Both the position numbers and the translations under genes were made by a program. This document shows positions 7,188-15,276 of a DNA stretch of 64,000 nt, in pieces. The first letter of the stretch is position 1; each line of letters begins with the position of its first letter. The notes beneath the pieces were generated by a model. That model searched no databases, was not told where the DNA came from, and saw only the letters and a list, made by a program, of their open reading frames with translations. Source of the DNA: Bacteroidaceae bacterium (lineage in GTDB: Bacteria; Bacteroidota; Bacteroidia; Bacteroidales; Bacteroidaceae); assembly GCA_017429525.1 (NCBI GenBank), contig JAFROT010000035.1, positions 1-64,000 of the forward strand, written 5' to 3'.

Positions 7188-9941
7188 ATGCAGCTCAAAC
7201 ATTTGACAATACTCGCCGTGCTCACGTGCTCCTGTTCCGTTGCCCTGGCACAGCAGCTGGCGTTCCCAGGTGCCGAGGGCTTTGGCGCTTATGCCACAGG
7301 CGGCCGCGGCGGCTCTGTGTACCATGTCACGAATCTCAACGCTTCGGGCGCGGGCTCGCTGGCCGATGCCGTGAGCAAGCCTGGTCGCTTCGTTGTCTTC
7401 GACGTAGGCGGCGTCATCAACATCACGGGCGCCAGCATCACCATAGCCAGCAACATCACCATAGCCGGCCAGACGGCTCCCGGCGAGGGCATCACCATCT
7501 ACGGCGGGCGCGTCATAGCCTCAAAGGCGAAGAACGTGATCATACGCTACATCCGCATGCGTGGCGGCAAGAGTATCGACAGCAGCAAGTGCACACTCAC
7601 GCTCGACAACTGCGAGAACTTCATCATGGACCATTGCAGCGTGTCGTGGGGGCCGTGGGACGATGTCCACATCAAGGACGCCAACAACGTCACCTGGCAA
7701 AACTGCATCATCGCTGAAGGCATCGAGCCTCAGCGCTTCGGCAGCATCACCGACGGCACCCGCAACTGGACCATCAGCCATTGCCTGTGGATCGACAACA
7801 AGAGCCGCAACCCCAAGATGAAGTGCTACCTGCAGTACTACAACAACGTGGTTTACAACTACGCCATGGGCATCATCGGAGGCCACTCGGCAGCCGACAA
7901 CTATCAGGACGTGATGAACAACTACTTCATCGCAGGGCCCAACACCACAGGCGACAAATACTTCGACGACTGGACCGAGACAGACCACCTCTACAGCATC
8001 GGCAACTACTACGACGGCAATAAGAACGGAGTGCTCGACGGCCGTCTCATCACCGACTACCACAAGGCCACACCCATGCAGAAGCCTTATTTCAACGTCA
8101 CTCATCCCATGAACCTCGAGACGGCTGCCAAGGCTTACGCCGCTGTGGTGGACCACGTGGGAGCCTCGCGTGTGCGCGACATCCACGATCGCCGCTACAT
8201 CGAGCAGCTGACGTCGCTCGGCACCAAGGGCGCTTTCATCGCCAACGAAGGCGACGTGGGCGGCATAGGCACCCTGGCTGGTGCTGCGCGCCCTGCCGAC
8301 AGCGACAACGACGGCATGGCCGACGAGTGGGAACGTGCCAACGGCCTGAATCCCAGCGCCAACGATGCCAACGCCTATACCCTCGGCGACGGCTACACCA
8401 ACATAGAGCACTACGTCAACAGCCTGGCCGTCAAGTCCATCTTCCTCGTGTGCCCGCAGAACGTAGTGGCGAAGCTCTTCACCAGTATCTCCGTGCGCCT
8501 CACATGGACCAATGGCGAGGCCGATGCCAAGGCTATCATCGTGGAGCAGTCCGAGGACGGACGCTCGTTCTCCGAGGTGAAGCGCCTGGGCGGCAAGGCC
8601 ACGACGGCCACCATCACGGGCCTCACTGCCGGCAAGGTCTATTTCTTTCGCCTAAAAGCTATTTCCGACGATGCCGAGTCGGGCTACTCCCTCGTCGTCT
8701 CCGTCAACAACGAATACATGCAGCCTGGTCGTGGCACGGCGGCTGGTAGCGCCACCTTCAAGCCGCGCGAAGGCAGCCTCTATCGCATCATCAACTACGC
8801 CACAATCCCTTACAACTCTGGCACCAGCCTAGGCGGCGTGCCTAAATACTTGACGTTCACATTGGGCGGCAGCCTCGGCGCCACAGAGGATTTCCAATGG
8901 GACAGCCCCTCGCAGCTATGGGAGATAATCCCCGTCGAGGGCGGCTTTCACATTCGCAACAGCGCCACAGGCACTTACATAGCACCCACTAACGCCACCA
9001 CGGGCGACGGCGATGACCGCATAGGCAACAGCACCGACCCTACCGTCATGACCATCACCTACACGGGCGACCAGCAGCCCTCGCAGACGGGCCTTTCCAC
9101 GGCAGTGTCCATGTATCGCATCAACTGCCCCTCGTTCAAGGGCTATCAGATTCGTGCCCGCGGCTTTGGCAACGACTGGATCTGGGGCTCAGGCACCTAC
9201 GACCGCGCCGACATGGTGTTCACCTTTGCCGAAGTGCCCCGCTCGCAGGTCGTGGCGCTCGCAGGCTTTGATGCCACCAAGACCTATTCCATCTACAGCT
9301 ACGGCACCATGTCAGGCTCGGGCGCCAGCGTGGCCGGCCCCGACCTCCAGCGTCGCTACCTCTTCGATGTGCCCTGTGCCGACGGCCGTCGCGACTCCAT
9401 TGTCTATCGCATAGGCCTTGCCGAGCAGGCCATCATCGACGGTGCTTCCGACCCGCTCGCCTCCAACCCCGCAGCGCTGTGGACCTTGGAGGATGCCGGC
9501 AACGGATATTACTACGTGCGCAACCAGCAGAGCGGAGCCTATATGGTCATCGACAACTACCTCTCCGCCGCGCCGGCTACCATCTATCCGCGCTATGCCA
9601 AGCACGACAACGGCCACGCGGCCTTCTTCCTCGATGCCGACGAGAGCGGCAAGCGCCTCTTCAACGTGGGCAACCCCGATGCCGACGGCTTGGGTGGACC
9701 GCTCGCCATCTTCGCCCTGCATGCCGACCGCACGCGTCTGCGCTGGGTCATTGAGCAGACTGCCGTGGCGCCCATCGCCACAGGCATCACGGCCCAGCGC
9801 CCAGCACCCAGCGCCGCGCCCCGCTACGTCAGCCTCCAGGGCATCACCCTAGCCGCTCCTCCACGTAGCGGCATATACATCCAGCGCCACATCGCGAGCG
9901 ACGGCTCCGTCGTTACGCGTAAGATTGCCGTCGGCAAATAG
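7188..9941 (+). CDS. Secreted pectate lyase-like beta-helix protein with Fn3 and C-terminal modules
   Basis: A 917-residue secreted enzyme. Start MQLKHLTILAVL at 7188 gives a clean signal peptide cut near ALA-QQ; an ATG 90 bases upstream only adds a poor N-terminus. Residues about 22-380 match pectate lyases of the parallel beta-helix type (FPGAEGFGAYATGGRGG, DNCENFIMDHCSVSWG, WTISHCLWIDNKSRNP), which cleave polygalacturonate by beta-elimination. A calcium-type loop D-S-D-N-D-G-M-A-D-E follows at about 403-412, then an Fn3-like domain (about 440-520) and two beta-rich regions probably involved in binding. The tail GIYIQR...VVTRKIAVGK resembles Bacteroidetes C-terminal sorting tails. It is followed after 11 bases by an esterase, pointing to joint attack on decorated pectin. 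Confidence 0.85.
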   Translation: MQLKHLTILAVLTCSCSVALAQQLAFPGAEGFGAYATGGRGGSVYHVTNLNASGAGSLADAVSKPGRFVVFDVGGVINITGASITIASNITIAGQTAPGEGITIYGGRVIASKAKNVIIRYIRMRGGKSIDSSKCTLTLDNCENFIMDHCSVSWGPWDDVHIKDANNVTWQNCIIAEGIEPQRFGSITDGTRNWTISHCLWIDNKSRNPKMKCYLQYYNNVVYNYAMGIIGGHSAADNYQDVMNNYFIAGPNTTGDKYFDDWTETDHLYSIGNYYDGNKNGVLDGRLITDYHKATPMQKPYFNVTHPMNLETAAKAYAAVVDHVGASRVRDIHDRRYIEQLTSLGTKGAFIANEGDVGGIGTLAGAARPADSDNDGMADEWERANGLNPSANDANAYTLGDGYTNIEHYVNSLAVKSIFLVCPQNVVAKLFTSISVRLTWTNGEADAKAIIVEQSEDGRSFSEVKRLGGKATTATITGLTAGKVYFFRLKAISDDAESGYSLVVSVNNEYMQPGRGTAAGSATFKPREGSLYRIINYATIPYNSGTSLGGVPKYLTFTLGGSLGATEDFQWDSPSQLWEIIPVEGGFHIRNSATGTYIAPTNATTGDGDDRIGNSTDPTVMTITYTGDQQPSQTGLSTAVSMYRINCPSFKGYQIRARGFGNDWIWGSGTYDRADMVFTFAEVPRSQVVALAGFDATKTYSIYSYGTMSGSGASVAGPDLQRRYLFDVPCADGRRDSIVYRIGLAEQAIIDGASDPLASNPAALWTLEDAGNGYYYVRNQQSGAYMVIDNYLSAAPATIYPRYAKHDNGHAAFFLDADESGKRLFNVGNPDADGLGGPLAIFALHADRTRLRWVIEQTAVAPIATGITAQRPAPSAAPRYVSLQGITLAAPPRSGIYIQRHIASDGSVVTRKIAVGK

Positions 9942-9952
9942 CCATTCCTCCT

Positions 9953-10888
9953 ATGAAGCACAGATTCTCGTGGGCCATCGTCGCCCTGATTTTAAGCCTC
10001 TGCGTACAGGCGCAGGAGACCTATTGCTATGCCGTCAAGGACTCCAGCGAGCTCTACCTCGACATCTTTCGTCCGGATTCCAACGCGCAGACCACCTTCA
10101 AGGACATTGCCAAGCCCGCCATCATGTATGTCTTCGGCGGAGGCTTTGTCTCAGGTTCACGTAGCGATCCAGCCGCCCGCGGCTGGTTCCGTCGCCTCAA
10201 CGCCAACGGCTACACCGTGGTGGCCATCGACTATCGTCTGGGCATGAAAGGCTACCGCATGCAGCGTAGCCTTCGCGGTGCCATGAAAGCCCTCGACCGT
10301 TTTGTCCTCTCCCAGCAGATGGGTGTGGACGATGTATTCTCAGCCGTGGCATTCCTCGCTGCGCATCCCGAGTTGGGCGTGCCTGTCGACAACCTCGTCA
10401 TCTCAGGCAGTTCAGCAGGAGCCATCATCTCGCTGGCGGCAGCCTATGCTGTGGCCAATGGTGATGCCCGTGGCGTTCCAGCCGACTTCGCCTTCAAGGG
10501 CGTGATGAGTTTTGCCGGCGGCATCATCAGCAAGAGTGGTGTGCCTAAATTCCGTAAGGCACCATGCCCCCTTCTCCTTTTCCATGGCACGTCCGATAAG
10601 ATTGTGGCTTACAAACATTTCGGCCTGCGGCGCCGTGGCATCTGGGGCAGCAGCTACATCGCATCCCACCTGCCGCAGGACAAAGCCAACTGCAGCATCT
10701 GGCGTTTCCACGGCCAAGGCCATGAAGTGGCAGCCTACCCAGGCCTGATGTGGGACAAAGAGCGTGCCTTCCTTGAGAAGAACGTCATGCAAGGCATCCG
10801 CTGCACCACCGACGCCCTCATCTCCGACCCCTCGCTCCCCACCTGGAACTCCAATCGCAAGGCCACAGCGGCAGACCTGTACCAGTAG
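9953..10888 (+). CDS. Secreted alpha/beta-hydrolase esterase
   Basis: A 311-residue protein with a signal peptide (cut near VQA-QE). Esterase/lipase features in order: oxyanion loop YVFGGGFVSG (Phe replaces the usual His of HGGG), strand VVAIDYRLG, nucleophile elbow GSSAGA (about 150-155), Asp in LLLFHGTSDKIV (about 205-216) and the catalytic His in GQGHE. Immediately downstream of the pectate lyase, it is a good candidate for an acetyl or methyl esterase acting on pectin. The actual substrate is not shown by the sequence. Confidence 0.8.
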   Translation: MKHRFSWAIVALILSLCVQAQETYCYAVKDSSELYLDIFRPDSNAQTTFKDIAKPAIMYVFGGGFVSGSRSDPAARGWFRRLNANGYTVVAIDYRLGMKGYRMQRSLRGAMKALDRFVLSQQMGVDDVFSAVAFLAAHPELGVPVDNLVISGSSAGAIISLAAAYAVANGDARGVPADFAFKGVMSFAGGIISKSGVPKFRKAPCPLLLFHGTSDKIVAYKHFGLRRRGIWGSSYIASHLPQDKANCSIWRFHGQGHEVAAYPGLMWDKERAFLEKNVMQGIRCTTDALISDPSLPTWNSNRKATAADLYQ

Positions 10889-10973
10889 GTTTAGCGTTTA
10901 CTACTTATTATTGCTTACGATTCTTTCTCAACCCTCAATCCTTAACCATTAACAGCCTAAAGGACTCTCACCG

Positions 10974-11906
10974 ATGCGAAGCAACTTTCAATCCTCACAC
11001 TTTATTCCCCGCCCAGGGATGATAGGGGGCTTACTCTTCCTCCTCCTCTTTCTCCTCTCCTGCAAACCCGTTGAGTACACGCAGGAAAACGTGAAGCCCT
11101 TTGCCCCGCTCCAGGGCATTGCCAAACAAGGCTATCAAGGCATGACCATCTACGACGACTATCTCGTCAGCCTTCAGAACACGGGCGTGGCCACCATCTA
11201 CCGCCTGCGCGCCGACGGCCTCGAGCGCCTGAGCCAGTTCCCTTTGGCCAGCCATCACAAGGTCAATCATGCCAATGTGGCCAGTTTCGGGCTTGAGCGC
11301 TACGCCAAGGATGACACCTTCCCGCTCCTCTACGTCTCGCAATGCTCGCGTGAGCGTTACAACGGTCTCAAGGATGTCTGTTTCGTAGAGCGTATCAGCC
11401 TCGACGGCGAGCCGCAGCTTGTGCAGACCATCATCCTCGACGACAAAGAGGGCCTCTTCGGCTATGCACTCCAATGGGTTATCGACCATCGTCGTCGTCT
11501 CCTCATCGGCTATGGCAATACCATCGAGAACATGGCCGAGGGAAATCGTTGGCGCATCATGACGTTCCCGCTTCCTACCCTCAGCCAGGGCGCTGAGGTA
11601 CACCTCAATCCCGCCGATGCCCTCGACAACTACTGCATCCAGGACCTCGACAGCCGCTTCGCCTCGCAACAGATAGGGCAGGGCGCCTGCGTCGTTCGCG
11701 GCCGTATGTACATCCCCGTTGGCGTAGGCACGCCTAAGCATCCCAGCATCCTCTACGTCTGGAACCTTCGCCATAAGCGATTGGAGAAGGTCCTCAACTT
11801 CCAGGACCTCGTGCCCCATGAATTCGAGGACTGCGAACCCTACCGCGGCGACCTCATCATGCAGACCAACGGCGCCGGCATCGTCCGCTTCCATCCTATG
11901 CCATAG
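10974..11906 (+). CDS. Lipoprotein, probably beta-propeller-like, unknown function
   Basis: A 310-residue protein with a hydrophobic signal segment and lipobox LFLLSC (Cys about residue 31). The mature part has repeated beta-strand blocks with Tyr/Asp turns (MTIYDDYLVSLQNTG, RMYIPVGVG, GDLIMQTNGAGI), which suggests a propeller or similar surface-exposed binding protein. It follows the esterase gene by 85 bases in the same direction and may belong to the same pectin-use unit. I do not recognise the family. Confidence 0.6.
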   Translation: MRSNFQSSHFIPRPGMIGGLLFLLLFLLSCKPVEYTQENVKPFAPLQGIAKQGYQGMTIYDDYLVSLQNTGVATIYRLRADGLERLSQFPLASHHKVNHANVASFGLERYAKDDTFPLLYVSQCSRERYNGLKDVCFVERISLDGEPQLVQTIILDDKEGLFGYALQWVIDHRRRLLIGYGNTIENMAEGNRWRIMTFPLPTLSQGAEVHLNPADALDNYCIQDLDSRFASQQIGQGACVVRGRMYIPVGVGTPKHPSILYVWNLRHKRLEKVLNFQDLVPHEFEDCEPYRGDLIMQTNGAGIVRFHPMP

Positions 11907-11930
11907 TGTCGCCTGGCAGCCACTCTTTCG

Positions 11931-11938
11931 TATTTTTG
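11931..11938 (+). promoter_or_regulatory. -7 box for the orphan AAA ATPase
   Basis: TATTTTTG matches TAnnTTTG, 58 nt upstream of the ATG at 11997. A -33 box is not obvious. Confidence 0.45.
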
Positions 11939-11996
11939 CTCGGGCTTGCTCGCTCCATACTTGGAGAATTTCTTCGTCTTCCTTACCTTCCATTAT

Positions 11997-12953
11997 ATGA
12001 TCTATCTTCAGAACTTCATCTTCCCTTCTGTACATTCAGAAGAAAACTTTCTGGCGGATTATTATGGCCCTCATCATCCTGGTAATGAATACCACACCAA
12101 TATTTACCCGTTCAAGGTGCTGTCAGGAATCGGGCTGTTTCGACTGGATTTTGAGCCGATAACCATTTTATATGGAGGCAACGGCAGTGGTAAGTCGACG
12201 GCATTGAACGTGATCTCCCAAAAGCTCCATATAGAGAGGCAAAGTGCATACAACTCCGGCGAGCTGATGGATGCCTATGTCGACCTATGCTCTTTTGAGA
12301 CAGACCTCAGGTGGACGGGAGAGGAGTTTAGTATGACAGGCCGTCGCTCAGGCCGTTATGACATAGGCGATATATCATGCATGATCACCAGCGACGATAT
12401 TTTCAAGGCATTGCTCCAAGACCGCGTCAGCAGGGAACAGACCTTGATGAAAAGCCGCATGCTGACCGACAAGGCCGGCGCAATCAAGAACGGACGTTGG
12501 GCAAGTTTCCAATTCTCCAAGCGTTTGGATTTCGAGACAGGGGAGAATGTGCAGCAGTACAGAGATGCTGTTGAAATCAGGAAAAAGAGCGTTTCGCAGT
12601 ACCTTAGAGGACGACTTGGCAACGAGGAACCTGGCATGTCTAATGGTGAGAACAGCTTTGTCTATATGTCTGAGTTGCTGCAAAAGGAAGGCTTGTATCT
12701 GCTCGACGAGCCAGAGAACAGCCTCTCACCTGAAATGCAGATGAAACTGTCGGACCTTCTTGCCTATATGGCCCGTTATAACAACAGCCAGATTATCATG
12801 GCAACGCACTCGCCCTTCCTCCTTTCCACGCCTCATGCCAAGATCTATAATCTTGATGGTGCTCCTGCATGCGTAAGCCAGTTTGAGAAACTGGAAGCCA
12901 TGCAAGTGTATTACGCACTTTTCGCCTCGATGAAGGATAAGTTTGAGAAGTAG
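11997..12953 (+). CDS. ABC-class AAA family ATPase (orphan)
   Basis: A 318-residue cytosolic ATPase of the ABC/SMC-like AAA_21/AAA_23 type, not a transporter subunit since no membrane partner is near. Walker A GGNGSGKST (60-68), a signature-like S-N-G-E-N (215-219), Walker B YLLDEPE (234-240, Asp237/Glu238) and the switch His in ATHSP (His271) are all present. It is more AT-rich than the upstream carbohydrate genes. Similar stand-alone ATPases occur with OLD or other nuclease domains in defence genes; here no nuclease domain is fused and none is adjacent. A defence role is only a guess; the ATPase call itself is firm. Confidence 0.82.
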   Translation: MIYLQNFIFPSVHSEENFLADYYGPHHPGNEYHTNIYPFKVLSGIGLFRLDFEPITILYGGNGSGKSTALNVISQKLHIERQSAYNSGELMDAYVDLCSFETDLRWTGEEFSMTGRRSGRYDIGDISCMITSDDIFKALLQDRVSREQTLMKSRMLTDKAGAIKNGRWASFQFSKRLDFETGENVQQYRDAVEIRKKSVSQYLRGRLGNEEPGMSNGENSFVYMSELLQKEGLYLLDEPENSLSPEMQMKLSDLLAYMARYNNSQIIMATHSPFLLSTPHAKIYNLDGAPACVSQFEKLEAMQVYYALFASMKDKFEK

Positions 12954-13080
12954 GAATGGAAGGCAGATGAGAATGAGTATGAGCGTTTTACAACAGTCAA
13001 CGGACCCGCTCAGACCAAAGTAGTGCGTTCGATTTTGAGTGATTATTGCCGTTTTCACAAGCCTTGTGGAACGAAAAAGC

Positions 13081-13111
13081 TTGCATGGTTGGGTGATAGG
13101 CCTTACCTTTG
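13081..13111 (+). promoter_or_regulatory. Promoter upstream of the 115-residue secreted protein
   Basis: TACCTTTG at 13104-13111 with TTG at 13081-13083, a 20-nt spacer, 27 nt before the ATG at 13138. Confidence 0.6.
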
Positions 13112-13137
13112 TGGCGTATTTCAATTTTTTAAGGCTT

Positions 13138-13485
13138 ATGAAACATCTTATTTTAACTTTGTTCTGCGCTTCGGCATTGACGTTAGACGTCAGTGCCCAG
13201 ATTTATTCTTATGATGGTGCAATGATGATGCCGACGAGGGATTTATACTCTGATTGGCAATCGTTTGGAGATATTGCTAATGCTGCTCGGATGGCGGCAG
13301 CAGCAGTCCACCGGCGAAAAAGCTATTTCGAGGATTATGTGTCAGATGCCTATGATTTCTTTAATCAAGGCGACTACTATAATTGTCTGCACAGTTCCTC
13401 GCTTGCTTTGGAAACTGGTTACTATACATGGCCGGCGCCCAGAGCCGAAGAAGATAGCGTTGTCGAGGGAACTCATTGTTTGTGA
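13138..13485 (+). CDS. Short secreted protein, probably a truncated TPR-type protein
   Basis: A 115-residue protein starting MKHLILTLFCASAL with a signal peptide cut near VSA-QI. The mature part has one helical TPR-like motif (SDAYDFFNQGDYYNCLHSSS.ALETGYY, about 68-95). It then changes abruptly into a Pro/Glu-rich tail and stops. In TPR proteins of this kind further repeats normally follow ALETG-Y, so the gene is probably the 5' remnant of a longer one, cut by a frameshift or deletion; a direct-repeat region follows at once. A genuine short protein remains possible. Confidence 0.5.
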   Translation: MKHLILTLFCASALTLDVSAQIYSYDGAMMMPTRDLYSDWQSFGDIANAARMAAAAVHRRKSYFEDYVSDAYDFFNQGDYYNCLHSSSLALETGYYTWPAPRAEEDSVVEGTHCL

Positions 13486-13554
13486 GTAAGGCTTTATGGC
13501 TAATCTCCCAGTTTTTTCTAAGGCTTTGAGATAATGAAAAAGTGGGCTGAAAAA

Positions 13555-13632
13555 TGAACATAGGTTCGTGGGCTCACCTACATAGTTCATCGGCCAACGA
13601 ACATAGGTTGCTGGGCTCACGAACATAGGTTC
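13555..13632. repeat. Direct repeat GAACATAGGTT..TGGGCTCAC
   Basis: Copies at 13555-13577 and 13598-13620, a partial third at 13621-13632 and a degenerate one between. There are too few copies and no regular spacers, so this is not CRISPR. Confidence 0.65.
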
Positions 13633-13803
13633 TTTTTTGAGGGCTGTTTTTGGGGATGTAAATGGAATTGGAATAGCGGTGCTTGTTGTTGAGGGGAGGC
13701 TTAGATGTGTGAGGTCATGCGGTCGTCAATTGCTTGTCGAAATCGTTTGTAGAAGAGCGCGTGTAAAAAGAAAAGGAATGATATATTTTTTCTGAGGAAA
13801 AGC

Positions 13804-13834
13804 TTGGAGGGTATTGGGAAATGCTTTAACTTTG
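13804..13834 (+). promoter_or_regulatory. Promoter of the ftsZ-like gene
   Basis: TTG at 13804-13806 and TAACTTTG at 13827-13834, a 20-nt spacer. Its position rules out the upstream in-frame ATG at 13814 as translation start. Confidence 0.7.
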
Positions 13835-13870
13835 CAGACGAATCATCATTTTAAAGGAGTAGAAATATTT

Positions 13871-15256
13871 ATGGAGAACTTTAACGGAACGAAGTATACT
13901 CATGGAAATGAGTATGCTATGAACATTGCTTCAAGCGAAGGTTTAGGCATTGAATTCAACCTGCCGAAGGACCAGTCGGTGGGGATCATCAAGGTTGTAG
14001 GCGTCGGTGGTGGCGGTTGCAACGCTGTGAGCAATATGTGGAAGGAGGGCATCGAAAACGTGACGTTCGCGGCCTGCAACACCGACAGCCAGCAGCTGCA
14101 GTACTGCCCTGTTCCCGTCAAGCTGCAACTGGGTACGGAAGGATTGGGCGTCGGCGGCAATCCTGAGCGAGGCCGGATGGACGCGGAGGAGAGCGTAGAG
14201 CAGATTCGTCAGCTACTGAGCGACGGCACGAAAATGGTGTTCGTGACGGCCTCGATGGGAGGTGGAACGGGAACGGGCGCTGCTCCTGTCGTGGCACGTG
14301 TAGCCCGTGAGATGGAACTGCTGACCATCGGCATCGTGACTATTCCCTTTGCCTTGGAGCAGCGAAAGAAGATCCTAAAGGCGCTGCGGGGTGTCGAAGA
14401 GATGCGAAAGAACGTAGATGCGTTGCTCATCGTGAACAATGAGAACCTGCTGGCATTGAGCGAAGAGGCCGACTTCTCGTGGGAAGAGGCATTCAAGGAG
14501 GCAGACAACATCGTGAAGGATGCAGCCAAGAGCATCTCGGAGCTCATCACGACGTACAGCCCGGGATGTATCAACGTTGACTTCCGCGACGTGGAGACGA
14601 CGTTGCGTAACGGCGGGTGGGCTATCATGGCTGCAGGGCGTGCCAGCGGCGAGAACCGTCTGGCCAAGGCATTCGTGGACGCGCTGTCGTCGCCGCTGTT
14701 GTATGGTAATGATATCGTCTGTGCCAAGCGCATCCTGATTGATGTCTACACCAGCTCCGAGGCTCCGATGCGCATCAAAGAGACGCAGCAGATCTATGAC
14801 TTCATGAAGACGCTGGATGCGGACATCGACATGATCTTCGGTACGTCGAAAGATGACTCACTGGGACAGGATGCCAAGGTCATTATTCTCGCAGCAGGCG
14901 AGAAGGAGAGTCAACCTGTTCATGAGTCGGAGCAGGAGAAAGATGAGGCGTATTACCTCTCGCTGATGGAACAACTATATGGGAGTGGGCAGGACCGTAT
15001 GACACCAAAGGAAACACCTTCGTCTGCGGGCGATAACGAAGAAGGCGCAACGCAAGACGCCCTCGTAGAGAAAGGAGATGCCAGTGGCAGCTCCGTGGAG
15101 CGTGGCGATGCTCAGGCGCAACTGGATATTCGTGAAGAAGCCTCTGAAACCTCCTCAGAGCCTACCGGGGCACAGCAGAAATCGCGTGTCAAGAACTTCT
15201 TGGAACGTGCCCAGCAATGGCTCCTGAACTTGACAAACGAAGAGGTCTCCAAATAA
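13871..15256 (+). CDS. ftsZ: FtsZ-family tubulin-like GTPase, divergent
   Basis: A 461-residue FtsZ-type GTPase. The tubulin signature GGGTGTGAAP is at 130-139, the N-terminal GVGGGGCNAV loop at 44-53, and the T7 loop with catalytic acids N-V-D-F-R-D at 235-240, so GTP binding and polymer-dependent hydrolysis look intact. Features unusual for a main division FtsZ: no ftsA, ftsQ or mur genes nearby, several substitutions in otherwise conserved stretches (for example IPFALEQRKK and NGGWAIMAAG), a long acidic linker (about 355-435) and a basic-amphipathic end (KNFLERAQQWLLNL) in place of a recognisable FtsA-binding peptide. ATG at 13871 is chosen because it follows AAAGGAG and lies downstream of the promoter. 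It may be a second FtsZ; the window alone cannot show whether it is the only copy. Confidence 0.85.
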   Translation: MENFNGTKYTHGNEYAMNIASSEGLGIEFNLPKDQSVGIIKVVGVGGGGCNAVSNMWKEGIENVTFAACNTDSQQLQYCPVPVKLQLGTEGLGVGGNPERGRMDAEESVEQIRQLLSDGTKMVFVTASMGGGTGTGAAPVVARVAREMELLTIGIVTIPFALEQRKKILKALRGVEEMRKNVDALLIVNNENLLALSEEADFSWEEAFKEADNIVKDAAKSISELITTYSPGCINVDFRDVETTLRNGGWAIMAAGRASGENRLAKAFVDALSSPLLYGNDIVCAKRILIDVYTSSEAPMRIKETQQIYDFMKTLDADIDMIFGTSKDDSLGQDAKVIILAAGEKESQPVHESEQEKDEAYYLSLMEQLYGSGQDRMTPKETPSSAGDNEEGATQDALVEKGDASGSSVERGDAQAQLDIREEASETSSEPTGAQQKSRVKNFLERAQQWLLNLTNEEVSK

Positions 15257-15276
15257 ATGATATAATCCGTTGGGCT

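Larger units (their letters stand above)
13486..13870. other. Intergenic stretch with short direct repeats
   Basis: No convincing gene. It contains the roughly 23-bp direct repeats at 13555-13632 and, at its right end, the ftsZ-like promoter and ribosome-binding site (AAAGGAG at 13853-13859). Confidence 0.6.

Noticed and set aside
13814..13870. Longer N-terminus for the FtsZ-like protein
   Set aside because: The ATG at 13814 lies upstream of the -7 box at 13827-13834, whereas the ATG at 13871 follows AAAGGAG.
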